NCBI RefSeq assembly: GCF_004214795.1 | Contig: NZ_CP035928.1 | Coordinates: 124,001-188,000, forward strand | Direction: 5' to 3' | DNA: 64,000 nucleotides | Source of the DNA: Malaciobacter pacificus | GTDB taxonomy: Bacteria; Campylobacterota; Campylobacteria; Campylobacterales; Arcobacteraceae | Shown: one piece after another, positions 18,111-27,920 of the stretch | Numbering within the stretch: position 1 is the first letter of the stretch | How the letters are laid out: every line of letters begins with the position of its first letter | Notes under the pieces: model-generated | What the model saw: only the letters and a program-made list of their open reading frames with translations | What the model was told of the DNA's origin: nothing | Database searches by the model: none | Position numbers and translations under genes: made by a program

Positions 18111-19235
18111 ATGCAAAAAGTATGGATATATTTAGAAAATGGAACATTTTTAGAGGCAAAATCTTTTGGTGCAACTGGAACATCAGTTGGAGAAATAGTT
18201 TTTAATACTTCTTTAACAGGTTACCAAGAAATTATTTCTGATCCATCATATGCTGGACAATTTGTAACTTTTACAATGCCTGAGATTGGAAATGTTGGTG
18301 TAAATGAAGATGATATGGAAAGTACTAAATGTCACTGTAAGGGTGTGTTAGTAAGAAACTATCACGCGCAATACTCTAATTATAGATCTCAAGGTGATTT
18401 AGATACATTATTAAAAGAGCATGGGGTTTTAGGTATTACTGAGATTGATACAAGATTTTTAACTAAAATGATTAGAGATGAGGGTGCAATGATGATGATT
18501 GCATCAACTGAAATTTCTTGCAAAGATGAGTTAGCTAAAAAATTATCTGAGTCTCCAAGGATTGAAGATATTAACTATATTGAGCAAGTATCAACTAAAG
18601 AGTCTTATGTTCATAAGTCTGGTGCTTGGAATCACGAAATTAAAGCATATAATAAAGCAGTAATGAGTGATAAAAAAGTAGTAGTTATTGACTTTGGTGT
18701 TAAGAGAAATATCTTAAATGAACTAGTTCAATCAGGACTTGAAGTTGAAGTAGTACCATCTACTTTTAAAGCAGAAGATTTAATTGCTAGATTTGAAGCA
18801 AAAGAAATTGGTGGTATCTTCTTATCAAATGGACCTGGTGATCCATTAACTTTAACAGAAGAGAAGAAAGAAGTTCAAAAATTAATAGATAAAGACATAC
18901 CAATGTTTGCTATTTGTTTAGGACACCAAATGTTATCTATTGCACATGGGTATGACACATTTAAATTACCATTTGGGCAACATGGTGGAAACCACCCTGT
19001 AGCAAATCCTGAGAGTAAGATTGTTGAAATTACTGCACAAAATCACAACTACAATGTTCCAGATACAATTGTTGAGATTGCAGAAATTACACATAAAAAC
19101 TTATTTGATAACACAATAGAAGGTGTTAAATATAAAAATAAAGAGATTTTCTCAGTACAACATCACCCTGAAGCATCTCCTGGGCCACATGAATCTAAAT
19201 ATATATTTAAGAAATTTGCAGAAATCGTAAAATAA
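18111..19235 (+). CDS. carA: Carbamoyl-phosphate synthase small subunit
   Basis: CarA is the glutaminase of carbamoyl phosphate synthase and supplies ammonia for arginine and pyrimidine synthesis. The 374-residue protein has the N-terminal CPSase domain (GTSVGEIVFNTSLTGYQEI) and a class I amidotransferase domain with nucleophile C269 in AICLGHQML and the HHPEASPGP catalytic His. The large subunit carB is not in the window. It is last in its operon, before a strong terminator. Confidence 0.97.
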   Translation: MQKVWIYLENGTFLEAKSFGATGTSVGEIVFNTSLTGYQEIISDPSYAGQFVTFTMPEIGNVGVNEDDMESTKCHCKGVLVRNYHAQYSNYRSQGDLDTLLKEHGVLGITEIDTRFLTKMIRDEGAMMMIASTEISCKDELAKKLSESPRIEDINYIEQVSTKESYVHKSGAWNHEIKAYNKAVMSDKKVVVIDFGVKRNILNELVQSGLEVEVVPSTFKAEDLIARFEAKEIGGIFLSNGPGDPLTLTEEKKEVQKLIDKDIPMFAICLGHQMLSIAHGYDTFKLPFGQHGGNHPVANPESKIVEITAQNHNYNVPDTIVEIAEITHKNLFDNTIEGVKYKNKEIFSVQHHPEASPGPHESKYIFKKFAEIVK

Positions 19236-19248
19236 AAAATAAAAAAAA

Positions 19249-19279
19249 GGGGAAGAAGTTTAACCTCTTCCCCTTTTTT
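19249..19279. terminator. Bidirectional terminator between carA and pgpA
   Basis: An 8-bp stem GGGGAAGA/TCTTCCCC (19249-19256 and 19266-19273) with a 9-base loop is preceded by eight A and followed by six T. It fits rho-independent termination on both strands of this convergent pair. Confidence 0.9.
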
Positions 19280-19294
19280 ATTTAGTAGATTTTA

Positions 19295-19768
19295 TTAAAT
19301 AAAATTTGAAATTAGTTGATAAGTTCCAGCTGCTGCAACACCACCTGCGATACCTGCAACTAAATCATCACCCATAACTCCCCATCCGCCTTCTACTTTT
19401 TCATCAATTTTTCCAATAATAGATGGTTTCCAAATATCAAAAAGTCTAAAGTAAATAAAAGCAAGACCAGACATGATTAAGAAATTTTCACTATTAATTC
19501 CACAAATTGCTAATGCTATCCACATACCAGCAAGTTCATCAATTACTATTTCTTTACTATCATGCTCACCAACTTCCTTTTCATAAATATTGATTTGTTT
19601 TACTGCAATTACAGTAATCAATAAAGCTAATAAAAAAAGAGTTGAAGGGTGTAAGTATTGAATTAAAAACATACCTAAAAGTAATGATACAAATGAACCA
19701 ACTGTTCCAGGTGCTTTGGGACTAAGTCCACTAAATCCAACGGTTAAAAAAAATTTTCTAAAATTCAT
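19295..19768 (-). CDS. pgpA: Phosphatidylglycerophosphatase A
   Basis: PgpA removes the phosphate of phosphatidylglycerophosphate to form phosphatidylglycerol. The 157-residue membrane protein has the family motifs GFSGLSPKAPGTVGSF, VIDELAGMW and GVMGDDLVAGIAGG, plus several membrane helices. I chose the ATG at 19768: it overlaps the stop of the upstream regulator gene as TAATG and gives the usual N-terminus. A longer reading to 19810 would overlap that gene by 43 bp and add only a charged tail. Confidence 0.92.
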   Translation of the reverse strand: MNFRKFFLTVGFSGLSPKAPGTVGSFVSLLLGMFLIQYLHPSTLFLLALLITVIAVKQINIYEKEVGEHDSKEIVIDELAGMWIALAICGINSENFLIMSGLAFIYFRLFDIWKPSIIGKIDEKVEGGWGVMGDDLVAGIAGGVAAAGTYQLISNFI

Positions 19769-20658
19769 TATTTCTTCTTCTCTATACCAAGTTTTTTTCT
19801 TTTTTCCCAAAGTGATTTTCTAGAAATTCCTAACTTTTTAGATAGTTCAGTGTCAGGATATTTATTTTGGTATGATAAAACCATAAGTTTTACATAGTCA
19901 TTTATAGTCATAATATTTGAGTTTGTCATTAATTGATTTTCATCATTGAATTCCACTTTTCTATATGGAAACTCATCCTCTTTTTCCAGTGTAGAAATAA
20001 CAACATTTTTTTGGTCAATTAATTTATATAGGTTCTCTTTTGCATTTTTTTTTAATGTATGAAAATCTGTAAGATATATTATAGTTTTTGTATTAACTAA
20101 ATTAAAAGTTTTTTGCCAGTTTGCATTAGATAGAGAAATAAATTTTATTGGCATATCTAATCTTCTAGATAGATCAAAAACTAATTTATCTGAGCATTTT
20201 TGTGAATTAGATTCAATTAAAGTTGGGAAAGATGGAGGAAGGATTGTGTCATTTGTATCAATATCATTCATGATAAAATCTACATATTCTCTAAGTGTAC
20301 TTAACTCTCTTCTTAAACTTCTACACTCTTTATAGTGATATATTTTTCTAACTAATTCATCCATAATAAATGGTTTCATTATATAATCTTTAGCACCTTC
20401 ATTAATTGGGTTCGTTACTGTTTCATCTGAAATATAAGAGACTAACAATAAAATTATTGAAGTAGGACTATATCTTTTTATAATACTATTAACTAAAGCA
20501 GAAGGAAGTGATGTTGATAGCAGTATAGTATCATAATCTTTCGTTAGATTATCGATATTAGGTGATTCAATATAATCACAACTATGTCCGTCATCAAGTA
20601 GTCTAGATACCACTTTTTGAGCTAAGTAAATTTCATTTTCAATAATTAATATATTCAT
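19768..20658 (-). CDS. HP1021-like atypical orphan response regulator
   Basis: The 296-residue protein has a receiver-like domain (1-110) and a Fis-type helix-turn-helix at the C-terminus (LSKKLGISRKSLWEKRKKLG). The phosphoacceptor Asp is Ser48 (ILLSTSLP), so it is a pseudo-receiver; K95 in IMKPF remains. Size, the Asp-to-Ser change and position next to ispDF match HP1021/Cj1608, known from Helicobacter and Campylobacter as a redox-responsive regulator that also binds the replication origin. I chose the ATG at 20658, overlapping the ispDF stop by ATGA. The link to HP1021 is knowledge-based inference. Confidence 0.85.
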   Translation of the reverse strand: MNILIIENEIYLAQKVVSRLLDDGHSCDYIESPNIDNLTKDYDTILLSTSLPSALVNSIIKRYSPTSIILLLVSYISDETVTNPINEGAKDYIMKPFIMDELVRKIYHYKECRSLRRELSTLREYVDFIMNDIDTNDTILPPSFPTLIESNSQKCSDKLVFDLSRRLDMPIKFISLSNANWQKTFNLVNTKTIIYLTDFHTLKKNAKENLYKLIDQKNVVISTLEKEDEFPYRKVEFNDENQLMTNSNIMTINDYVKLMVLSYQNKYPDTELSKKLGISRKSLWEKRKKLGIEKKK

Positions 20659-21779
20659 CTTATTTTCCAATTATAATATTTCAATGTTGCTATGCTTTGA
20701 ACTGCAACACCTTCACTTCTTCCAATGAAGCCCATTTTTTCTCCAGTTGTTGCTTTGATATTAATAAATTGCTTTTTAATACCTATTAGTTCACTAAGTT
20801 TTGACTTTATCTCATCTTTATGTGGATTGATTTTTGGTTTTTGAGCTAATATAGTTAAATCAATATTAACTATTTCATATCCAACATTGTACACAAAAGT
20901 TAAAATCTCTTTTAACAAAAGTTTTGAGTCAGCACCTTTATATTTGTCATCAGTATCTGGGAAAAACTCTCCAATATCTCCAGCCCCACAAGCTCCTAAA
21001 ATAGCATCAATTACAGAATGAATTAAAACATCGCCATCACTGTGTGCTTTAAAACCATACTCACATGGGATTTCAACTCCACCTAAATACATTTTTTTAT
21101 CATTAGTAAATTGATGGATATCTATGCCAGTTCCTGTGAAAAAATTATTAGATGGTCCATTTAAGCAAAAAATATCATTTAGTTCTTCGCCAAATGTTAA
21201 TTTTTTACTTTCAATACTTCCTTTAATATATTCAATAGTTCCTCCATAAGCTTTAATAGCAGAGCTATCATCTGTGTACTCAATATCAGTATTTAATGCA
21301 TTTTTTAATGTTTGAGTATGTGAAAGTTGAGGAGTTTGTATTAATTTTACTTCGTCTCTATTAATTGTATCTTCTCCATAAACTACAGTATCTGATACTT
21401 TTAAAATAGGAACTATACAAGAGGCTTTTTCTTTTGAAGCAATTAGATTGATAATTACATCTTTAGGTACGCAAGACCTAGCAACATCAGTAACCATAAT
21501 ATGTTCACTTGATACTTTTTGTAATGCATTTTTAATAGATTCTTGTCTTGTTTGTCCTCCATGAACAAACTGAAAGTCATCACTAAAATTTTTCATATAA
21601 TTTAACTCGTTTTTATGAGAAACAATTATAACTTTATCAAAATTTGCATATGAAGATAATCTATTCGCAACATTTAACCATAAGGGCTCATCTTTAATTC
21701 TAAGCCATTGCTTCTTTGTTTTATGTTCAAAGCGTGTTGAATTTCCAGCACAAAGAACTACAAGTGTAACATTTAGCAA
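20655..21779 (-). CDS. ispDF: Bifunctional IspD/IspF of the MEP isoprenoid pathway
   Basis: The N-terminal IspD part (to about residue 210) couples CTP to methylerythritol phosphate, with LVVLCAGNSTRF and KQWLRIKDEPLW. The C-terminal IspF part makes the cyclodiphosphate, with the metal site GTGIDIHQF, AHSDGDVLIHSVIDAILGA and GDIGEFFPDTD. The fusion is typical of Campylobacterota. Two adjacent TTG codons at 21782 and 21779 are candidate starts; AGGAG is spaced better for 21779. It is first in the ispDF, regulator, pgpA operon. Confidence 0.95.
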   Translation of the reverse strand: MLNVTLVVLCAGNSTRFEHKTKKQWLRIKDEPLWLNVANRLSSYANFDKVIIVSHKNELNYMKNFSDDFQFVHGGQTRQESIKNALQKVSSEHIMVTDVARSCVPKDVIINLIASKEKASCIVPILKVSDTVVYGEDTINRDEVKLIQTPQLSHTQTLKNALNTDIEYTDDSSAIKAYGGTIEYIKGSIESKKLTFGEELNDIFCLNGPSNNFFTGTGIDIHQFTNDKKMYLGGVEIPCEYGFKAHSDGDVLIHSVIDAILGACGAGDIGEFFPDTDDKYKGADSKLLLKEILTFVYNVGYEIVNIDLTILAQKPKINPHKDEIKSKLSELIGIKKQFINIKATTGEKMGFIGRSEGVAVQSIATLKYYNWKIR

Positions 21780-21809
21780 CAAAACTCCTCTTGTGTAAAA
21801 AAGTTACAA

Positions 21810-21815
21810 ATTATA
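21810..21815 (-). promoter_or_regulatory. -10 box for the ispDF operon
   Basis: TATAAT on the minus strand lies about 30 bp before the ispDF start and its AGGAG site. No clear -35 box is present. Confidence 0.5.
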
Positions 21816-21838
21816 TAGTAGCTACACTTATTATAAAG

Positions 21839-22660
21839 TTAAGAGTTTTGAGAAATTACTTCTTTAATAACATCAATAGAGTTTAAAAGATGTTCTATAT
21901 CAAAACCGTATGATGATGCTTTAGTAACTGCAAGCTCAATATTTTTTTCATCAAGAGGTTTTCTTATATCACTTAAAATTTTAACTATTTCTAAGATTTG
22001 AGCATGTTTTTTAAATGATTCAGGACATTTATCTATTTCATCAACAAAAGCGATAGGGAATATGATTTTATGACTAAAAGACCAGTTTTTAAAGATATTT
22101 GCAGTAATTTTAGAACATGTAAATCCTGTAAACTCTTCTTCTACAATTGATGGATTATCACATTCATTAAGTCTTTGTAAAAACTCTTCTGTAAGTTTAC
22201 TTTCTTGAATTGCATCTGATATTACATATTTACCTATTTGTTGTAAGAAAGCAGGTAAAAGTAGTTCATTTTTTAAATCAAAATCAACACTTGATATCCA
22301 GGTATTTATGATATTTGTTGCAAGGGAACTTGCAAATATAAAATCATCATTTGTTGTAGCATAAGCTAAAAGATTAGAATCAATTGTACTTTGGATTGAT
22401 GAGCCAATAGCAATAGATATTGTAAAATTAATTCCTAATAGATTAATAGCTCTGCTTAATGTATCTATTTCACTTCTAAATCCAAACATACTAGAGTTTG
22501 CTACTCTTAATATAGTTGTAACCATTAAAGGGTCTTTATTTATAATAGTTAAAAGTTTATCTACGTCATAGTTTTCTAATTTTCTAAAATTTTCTAACTC
22601 TATTATACTATTTGGTAAAGGAGGTAGTGAGTTTATTTTTTCAACCAATATTTTTTTCAT
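21839..22660 (-). CDS. HDOD-domain protein
   Basis: The 273-residue protein is a stand-alone HDOD domain: INSLPPLPNSIIELENFR, then KDPLMVTTILRVANSSMFGF and LSRAINLLGI, the usual start of the family. HDOD domains are HD relatives without the catalytic His-Asp pair and work as signalling or assembly modules. It starts 3 bp after the large degenerate GGDEF gene, so the two are coexpressed. In C. jejuni an HDOD protein affects motility; whether this one does is unknown. Confidence 0.9.
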   Translation of the reverse strand: MKKILVEKINSLPPLPNSIIELENFRKLENYDVDKLLTIINKDPLMVTTILRVANSSMFGFRSEIDTLSRAINLLGINFTISIAIGSSIQSTIDSNLLAYATTNDDFIFASSLATNIINTWISSVDFDLKNELLLPAFLQQIGKYVISDAIQESKLTEEFLQRLNECDNPSIVEEEFTGFTCSKITANIFKNWSFSHKIIFPIAFVDEIDKCPESFKKHAQILEIVKILSDIRKPLDEKNIELAVTKASSYGFDIEHLLNSIDVIKEVISQNS

Positions 22661-22663
22661 TTA

Positions 22664-25120
22664 TTAATTATTCCTATTTGTTTCTTCCATAAAAATCTGA
22701 TCAAGACTTTTTGCTGATGAGAATAGAATTCTTTCTTTTCTGTCTTCTGTATATGATATGTATGAGTTTACTTTAATATAATCACTTTCATATTTAATTA
22801 CCATATCTTTAATTTTTTCTATAATCTCTTTATGTTTATTTCTATCACTTAGCAAAATAGCAATTCTGTGCCCATTTAACTTATAAATACCAGTTTGTTT
22901 TTTTGCTATATTTTTTATTTCATTAGATATTATTCTAAATATCTCTGTTCCTTTTTCAAATCCATAAATTGTATTAATTTTATCAAAAGATTTTATATAT
23001 ATTTCAATTAGACCTATTTTGTCTTCATTTGAATTTTTTATTGATTCTTTTAATTTATCAATATTATATAAGCCGCTTATGTAATCAATCATTTGTTTGT
23101 CATTTTGCTTTAGAGTTTTAAGAATGTTATTTATATTTATCATTAAAAAATTTCTATTATTATTCAGTATTGAGTTAAATTTCTCTTCATTGATTATAGG
23201 ATAAATGAATCTTAAGGCATATGAATCATCAAGTTCTAAGTTATAATAGTTATAACCAATATCTTCAGGTTCTTCTTGCTCATTTTTCTTACCTAAAATA
23301 AAGACTTTACAAACTCCTCCAAATAAATAGTTTTGAATTATTAAATTTAACTTTTTATCAATATCTTTAAATTCCCATAGAGGATTATTTAATATTTCAT
23401 TTGATAAATTAGATAAGTATTCATTTATTTGAAGTTTTAATTCAAGTTCTTCATTTTGTACATATTTTTTCAACATATTTTGAGAAAATTCAATTAAAGA
23501 ATCTTTTTCATAAGAATTTTGATTTAGTTTTAATTCATTTATATAATATTTTCCTATATTAATTAAATACTCTTCATTAATTTTAAAATGTTTATATTCA
23601 AGGATACTTTTAGGGTTTGTATAATTATAAAGAAAATAGTTTTCATTAGCTTCTTTTATTGATAAGGAATCCTTTGAATAGTAAAGTGCTAATGATAAAT
23701 AAACTTGTGAGTATAGCTCAAATAGATGAGATGCTGTTTTGTTTTCATCAATATATTTTTTTATTAAAATCAATAATTCATTTACTTCATAAGCTGCTTT
23801 TTGTTTTGTAAAATGATTAATTATTAAAATAAAAATTTTAAGTTTATAGTATTCGTAATAGTCATTATTTATTTTTTTAGATTTTGCTAAAATTTGACCT
23901 ATATGTAAATATTTAAAATTTTCAATATCTTTACTATATTTTAGAACTAAATAAATAGTTTTGATATTTGTATTTAAAAAGTCTTTATCAGTAAAAATAA
24001 AATCACTTAATATTGTATTGTGATTTATAATTTTTGTAAAATCTTCATTAATTTTATATTCATAAACTAAAGAATCTAATAAACTTTTTTTAAAAGTCTC
24101 TAATGAATTTAGTTCATAATTATCATCAAGAGCATATTGAAAACTATCTCCATACAATTTTAAAATCTTTTTGAAAATATCAAGTTCTTTATACCTTTCA
24201 AAAGATATATTACTAATTTCTAATTTATTTATAAGATCTAATAAAATTAATGAACTATTGTTTTTAAATATATAAAACTCTTCATTTTCATGTTTATGAT
24301 TTTTTTCTCTACCAAAATTACAGTTTTTTGATAAAGTATATCCATCTTGTAGTTTTTCCATTTGATGATATAGGTTTTTTAATATCTTTTCTATGTTTTT
24401 GTCTTCTAAATCAATTTTATTCTTTTCAAAAAAATAGTATAAGTGAGTACCCTGAATGTGATTTAATATTTCTAGTTTATCTTCACTTAACGGAGTGTTA
24501 AACTTTAAGATATTCATACTCTCTTGCATCAAATTCAAAAATGTACCTATGGTTTTTTTTCTTTCACTATCTGTAGAGTTTATAAAACATAATTGTGTTA
24601 ATGCTTCAAGAAGTATTACATATGAATCAAATTTTACTTCAAATAAGGCTTCTTTTTCTTCTTTAAGTTTAATTAGATTGTTTTCAATGTCTCTTAATAA
24701 GCTAGATAAATCTTTGAAATTATAATCATTATAAGAATTAAAAATTTTAAAAGGTGTAGATATAGAGAATATTTTCATCATATTTGATATGTCTTTAAAA
24801 AAGTATGTTGAATCATTATTAGTAAGATTATTTAGTTTTCTTTTTAGATAGGAGTTTAATATTTTGATAAAAGTAAAATTATATTCAAATAATTCAATTA
24901 AATCTTTTTGAATATAAAGATCTTTTTTTGATAACTCATTTATATGATTGATTATAATAAGACTGCTTTTTTCAGCAGAGTTTATTAAATCATTATCTTC
25001 ATCAAAAATTACATTTTTTTTTAAAACTAAGTTGATTTTTTTAAGGTCTTGTATCTCTTGGATATCTTCTTCATCGTAAAAAGAAAGTATCTTAGCATTC
25101 GCTTCTATCTCTTTTTTCAT
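22664..25120 (-). CDS. Large protein with degenerate GGDEF domain
   Basis: The 818-residue protein has no signal or membrane segment. About 650 mostly helical residues, rich in Lys, Glu and Asn, precede a GGDEF-like domain at about 670-805. Markers are YISGLYNIDKLKESI and YIKSFDKINTIYGFEKGTEI, aligned to the usual IDIDHFKxIND stretch. The signature GGDEF is replaced by LNGHR in YKLNGHRIAILL, and no RxxD inhibitory site is visible, so cyclic-di-GMP synthesis is unlikely. A role as binding or scaffold protein for the paired HDOD protein is inference. The N-terminal region has no recognisable domain. Confidence 0.75.
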   Translation of the reverse strand: MKKEIEANAKILSFYDEEDIQEIQDLKKINLVLKKNVIFDEDNDLINSAEKSSLIIINHINELSKKDLYIQKDLIELFEYNFTFIKILNSYLKRKLNNLTNNDSTYFFKDISNMMKIFSISTPFKIFNSYNDYNFKDLSSLLRDIENNLIKLKEEKEALFEVKFDSYVILLEALTQLCFINSTDSERKKTIGTFLNLMQESMNILKFNTPLSEDKLEILNHIQGTHLYYFFEKNKIDLEDKNIEKILKNLYHQMEKLQDGYTLSKNCNFGREKNHKHENEEFYIFKNNSSLILLDLINKLEISNISFERYKELDIFKKILKLYGDSFQYALDDNYELNSLETFKKSLLDSLVYEYKINEDFTKIINHNTILSDFIFTDKDFLNTNIKTIYLVLKYSKDIENFKYLHIGQILAKSKKINNDYYEYYKLKIFILIINHFTKQKAAYEVNELLILIKKYIDENKTASHLFELYSQVYLSLALYYSKDSLSIKEANENYFLYNYTNPKSILEYKHFKINEEYLINIGKYYINELKLNQNSYEKDSLIEFSQNMLKKYVQNEELELKLQINEYLSNLSNEILNNPLWEFKDIDKKLNLIIQNYLFGGVCKVFILGKKNEQEEPEDIGYNYYNLELDDSYALRFIYPIINEEKFNSILNNNRNFLMININNILKTLKQNDKQMIDYISGLYNIDKLKESIKNSNEDKIGLIEIYIKSFDKINTIYGFEKGTEIFRIISNEIKNIAKKQTGIYKLNGHRIAILLSDRNKHKEIIEKIKDMVIKYESDYIKVNSYISYTEDRKERILFSSAKSLDQIFMEETNRNN

Positions 25121-25224
25121 ATTTAACCTCTTAGTTAGTTATCAAAATTATATAGAAAAGAAACTTATACATATAATAATATAAAATAAATTGCTTCACT
25201 TAAGCTTCTCTAAATATATTTAGA

Positions 25225-25230
25225 TATAAT
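25225..25230 (+). promoter_or_regulatory. -10 box for thiC
   Basis: TATAAT preceded by TAGA lies 56 bp before the thiC ATG. The 165-bp leader region shows no TPP riboswitch consensus. Confidence 0.5.
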
Positions 25231-25285
25231 CGATTTTACAGTTCAAATATATTATAAAATATTAAAAAAATTATAGGATTTTATT

Positions 25286-26638
25286 ATGAGAAATTGGTTA
25301 GACAATCATAAAGACGACAAAGTTAGAACACAAATGTATTATGCAAAGCAAGGTATTATTACTCCAGATATGGAATACGTTGCGCAAGTTGAAAAAATAG
25401 ATTCAGAACTAGTTAGATCTGAGATTGAAAGAGGAAGATTAATTATTCCTGCAAATGTTAATCACAAACATTTAAAGCCTATGGCAATTGGAATTGCTTC
25501 ATCTTGTAAAATTAATGCAAATATTGGTTCTTCTGCACTTGCATCTGATGTTTCAAAAGAGGTTGAAAAAGTAGATGTATGTTTAAAATATGGTGCTGAT
25601 ACAATCATGGATTTAAGTACAGGTGGTGACTTAGATATGATTAGAAAGGCTGTAATTGAACACTCAACAGTTCCAATTGGTACAGTTCCAATTTACCAAA
25701 TTTTACATGATGTAAAAGATAAAATTGAAGACTTGACAATTGAAAAAATGCTAGAAGTAATTGAAAGACAAGCACAACAAGGTGTTTCTTACTTTACAAT
25801 TCACGCTGGATTCTTATTAGAATTTATGCCTCACGTTGCAAAAAGAAAAATGGGAATTGTTTCAAGAGGTGGTTCTTTAATGGCTGCATGGATGATGCAC
25901 TACCATAAAGAAAATCCTTTCTATGAAGCATTTGATGATATTTTAGCAATTTGTAAAAAATATGATGTTTCTTTATCTTTAGGGGATTCATTAAGACCTG
26001 GATGTTTAGCAGATGCATCTGATGAAGCTCAATTAAGAGAGTTAAAAGTTCTTGGTGAATTAACTTTAAGAGCTTGGGAACAAGATGTTCAAGTTATGAT
26101 TGAAGGACCTGGTCACGTTCCTTTAAATCAAATTGAAAGAAATATGAAGTTAGAAAAAGAGTATTGTCATGAAGCACCGTTCTATATTTTAGGACCATTA
26201 ACTACTGATATTGCTGCTGGTTATGATCATATTTCTTCTGCTATTGGTGCGGCAGTTGGTGGATGGCATGGTGCTTCTATGTTATGTTATGTAACACCAA
26301 AAGAGCACTTAGGTTTACCAAATGCTGAAGATGTTAGAAATGGTATTATTGCATACAAAATCGCTGCACACTCTGCTGATATTGCAAGAGGAAGAAAAGG
26401 TGCAAGAGATATTGATGATGAAATGTCTGATGCTAGATATTCATTTGATTGGAATAAACAATTTGAACTGTGTTTAGACCCTGAGCGAGCAAAAGAATAC
26501 CATGATGAAACACTTCCTCAAGATGTATTTAAAGAAGCAGAGTTCTGTTCAATGTGTGGACCAAAATTCTGTTCATATAAAATTACACAAAAGATTGTAA
26601 AAGATCATGGTCAAGAAATGGTAGATATTGCAGGTTAA
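25286..26638 (+). CDS. thiC: Phosphomethylpyrimidine synthase ThiC
   Basis: ThiC is a radical SAM enzyme that rearranges AIR to the pyrimidine of thiamine. The C-terminal Fe-S motif is present as C421, C424 and C429 (CSMCGPKFC). Other family blocks are [26 protein letters not shown] and [14 protein letters not shown]. The 450-residue length fits the shorter form lacking the N-terminal extension. Its substrate AIR is the product of PurM, also encoded in this window. Confidence 0.97.
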   Translation: MRNWLDNHKDDKVRTQMYYAKQGIITPDMEYVAQVEKIDSELVRSEIERGRLIIPANVNHKHLKPMAIGIASSCKINANIGSSALASDVSKEVEKVDVCLKYGADTIMDLSTGGDLDMIRKAVIEHSTVPIGTVPIYQILHDVKDKIEDLTIEKMLEVIERQAQQGVSYFTIHAGFLLEFMPHVAKRKMGIVSRGGSLMAAWMMHYHKENPFYEAFDDILAICKKYDVSLSLGDSLRPGCLADASDEAQLRELKVLGELTLRAWEQDVQVMIEGPGHVPLNQIERNMKLEKEYCHEAPFYILGPLTTDIAAGYDHISSAIGAAVGGWHGASMLCYVTPKEHLGLPNAEDVRNGIIAYKIAAHSADIARGRKGARDIDDEMSDARYSFDWNKQFELCLDPERAKEYHDETLPQDVFKEAEFCSMCGPKFCSYKITQKIVKDHGQEMVDIAG

Positions 26639-26665
26639 TTAAGACAAAAATTATCCTATTTAAAT

Positions 26666-26671
26666 TATAAT
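26666..26671 (+). promoter_or_regulatory. -10 box for mrp
   Basis: TATAAT lies 34 bp before the mrp ATG, followed by AAAGGA as ribosome site. Confidence 0.5.
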
Positions 26672-26704
26672 ACCAAAAATGAATAGATTTTAAAGGAATT
26701 TTAT

Positions 26705-27886
26705 ATGGCAAATATTGAAGATATAAAAAAAGAGTTATCGAATATTAAATATCCAGGTTTTGCAAAATCAATTGTAGAGTTTGGATTTGTAAAAGATATT
26801 CAAGTAAATGGAAGTGAAGCTTCTATTTTACTTGATATTACTTCAAGTGCTCAAGAAGTTGAAGACCAATTAAGAAAAGAGATTGGTGCAGCTATGAGTT
26901 CAATTGGAGTAAATGCAACACTATCTTTTAATAAACCACAAGCTCCAAAACAACAAAGTAATTCTACAAGTGGACAAAATATGGCACCACAAATTAAGAA
27001 AGTTGTTATGGTTAGTTCTGGTAAAGGTGGAGTTGGGAAATCAACTACAACAGTTAACTTAGCAATAGCAACAGCAATGCAAGGTAAAAGGGTTGGTATC
27101 TTAGATGCAGACGTTTATGGTCCAAATATTCCTAGAATGATGGGATTAAATGGTCAAGAACCAGAAATTGTTGGAAATAAAGCTAAGCCATTAAATGCAT
27201 ATGGTGTTGATGTTATGTCAATGGGTGTTTTAATGGAAGAGGGGCAAGCTCTTATTTGGAGAGGTGCTATGATTATGAAAGCAATTCAACAATTATTAAG
27301 AGATATCTTATGGGAAGAGTTAGATGTACTTTTCATTGATATGCCTCCAGGAACTGGTGATGCTCAATTAACTTTAGCTCAAAGTGTTCCAGTTGCAGCA
27401 GGAATTAATGTAACTACTCCACAACATGTAGCACTTGATGATTCAAGAAGAAGTTTAGATATGTTTAAAAAACTTCATATTCCAATTGCTGGTATTGTTG
27501 AAAATATGAGTGGATTTATTTGTCCATCATGTAATACAGAATCAGATATCTTTGGAATGGGAACTTGTGAAGAGTTAGCAAGCCAATACAATACTCAAGT
27601 ATTAGGTAACTTACCAATTGAACCAGCTATTAGAGAAGGTGGAGATTCAGGAAAACCTGTAACTTATTTCAATCCTGAATCTGTATCTGCAAAAAGATAT
27701 ATGATGGCTGCTGAAAAATTAATTAACTTTATTGATAACCAAGATGAAGTTTCAAATGAAGCAATTCAACCTACTATGCCTGCAGGTGTTAGTGCATGTT
27801 CTACTGAAGGACAAAGAATTAAAGCTGAGCAAGAAGCTGCTAAAAAAAGTGGTGGAAGCTGTGGAACTGGATGTGGTTGTCACTAA
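26705..27886 (+). CDS. mrp: Mrp/ApbC-type P-loop Fe-S carrier
   Basis: Mrp/ApbC proteins are dimeric ATPases that carry 4Fe-4S clusters to target enzymes. The 393-residue protein has an N-terminal MIP18-like domain (to ~90), a deviant Walker A GKGGVGKST around 105, and the CxxC pair C273/C276 (CPSCNTES) that holds the cluster between subunits. A second Cys-rich tail ends CGTGCGCH, an extra feature. Its neighbours thiC and porD encode Fe-S enzymes, but a specific client cannot be named. Confidence 0.93.
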   Translation: MANIEDIKKELSNIKYPGFAKSIVEFGFVKDIQVNGSEASILLDITSSAQEVEDQLRKEIGAAMSSIGVNATLSFNKPQAPKQQSNSTSGQNMAPQIKKVVMVSSGKGGVGKSTTTVNLAIATAMQGKRVGILDADVYGPNIPRMMGLNGQEPEIVGNKAKPLNAYGVDVMSMGVLMEEGQALIWRGAMIMKAIQQLLRDILWEELDVLFIDMPPGTGDAQLTLAQSVPVAAGINVTTPQHVALDDSRRSLDMFKKLHIPIAGIVENMSGFICPSCNTESDIFGMGTCEELASQYNTQVLGNLPIEPAIREGGDSGKPVTYFNPESVSAKRYMMAAEKLINFIDNQDEVSNEAIQPTMPAGVSACSTEGQRIKAEQEAAKKSGGSCGTGCGCH

Positions 27887-27895
27887 GAATTGAAT

Positions 27896-27920
27896 AAAAA
27901 AGTAGTTTATCTACTTTTTT
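27896..27920. terminator. Terminator after mrp
   Basis: A perfect 10-bp stem AAAAAAGTAG/CTACTTTTTT with a 5-base loop. The T-run and A-run make it usable from both directions; its end overlaps the stop codon of the convergent zinc-ribbon gene. Confidence 0.85.

Noticed and set aside
25121-25285. TPP riboswitch before thiC
   Set aside because: Neither the CTGAGA nor the ACCTGA type core of the TPP aptamer is present in the 165-bp gap, which is AT-rich with only a -10 box.
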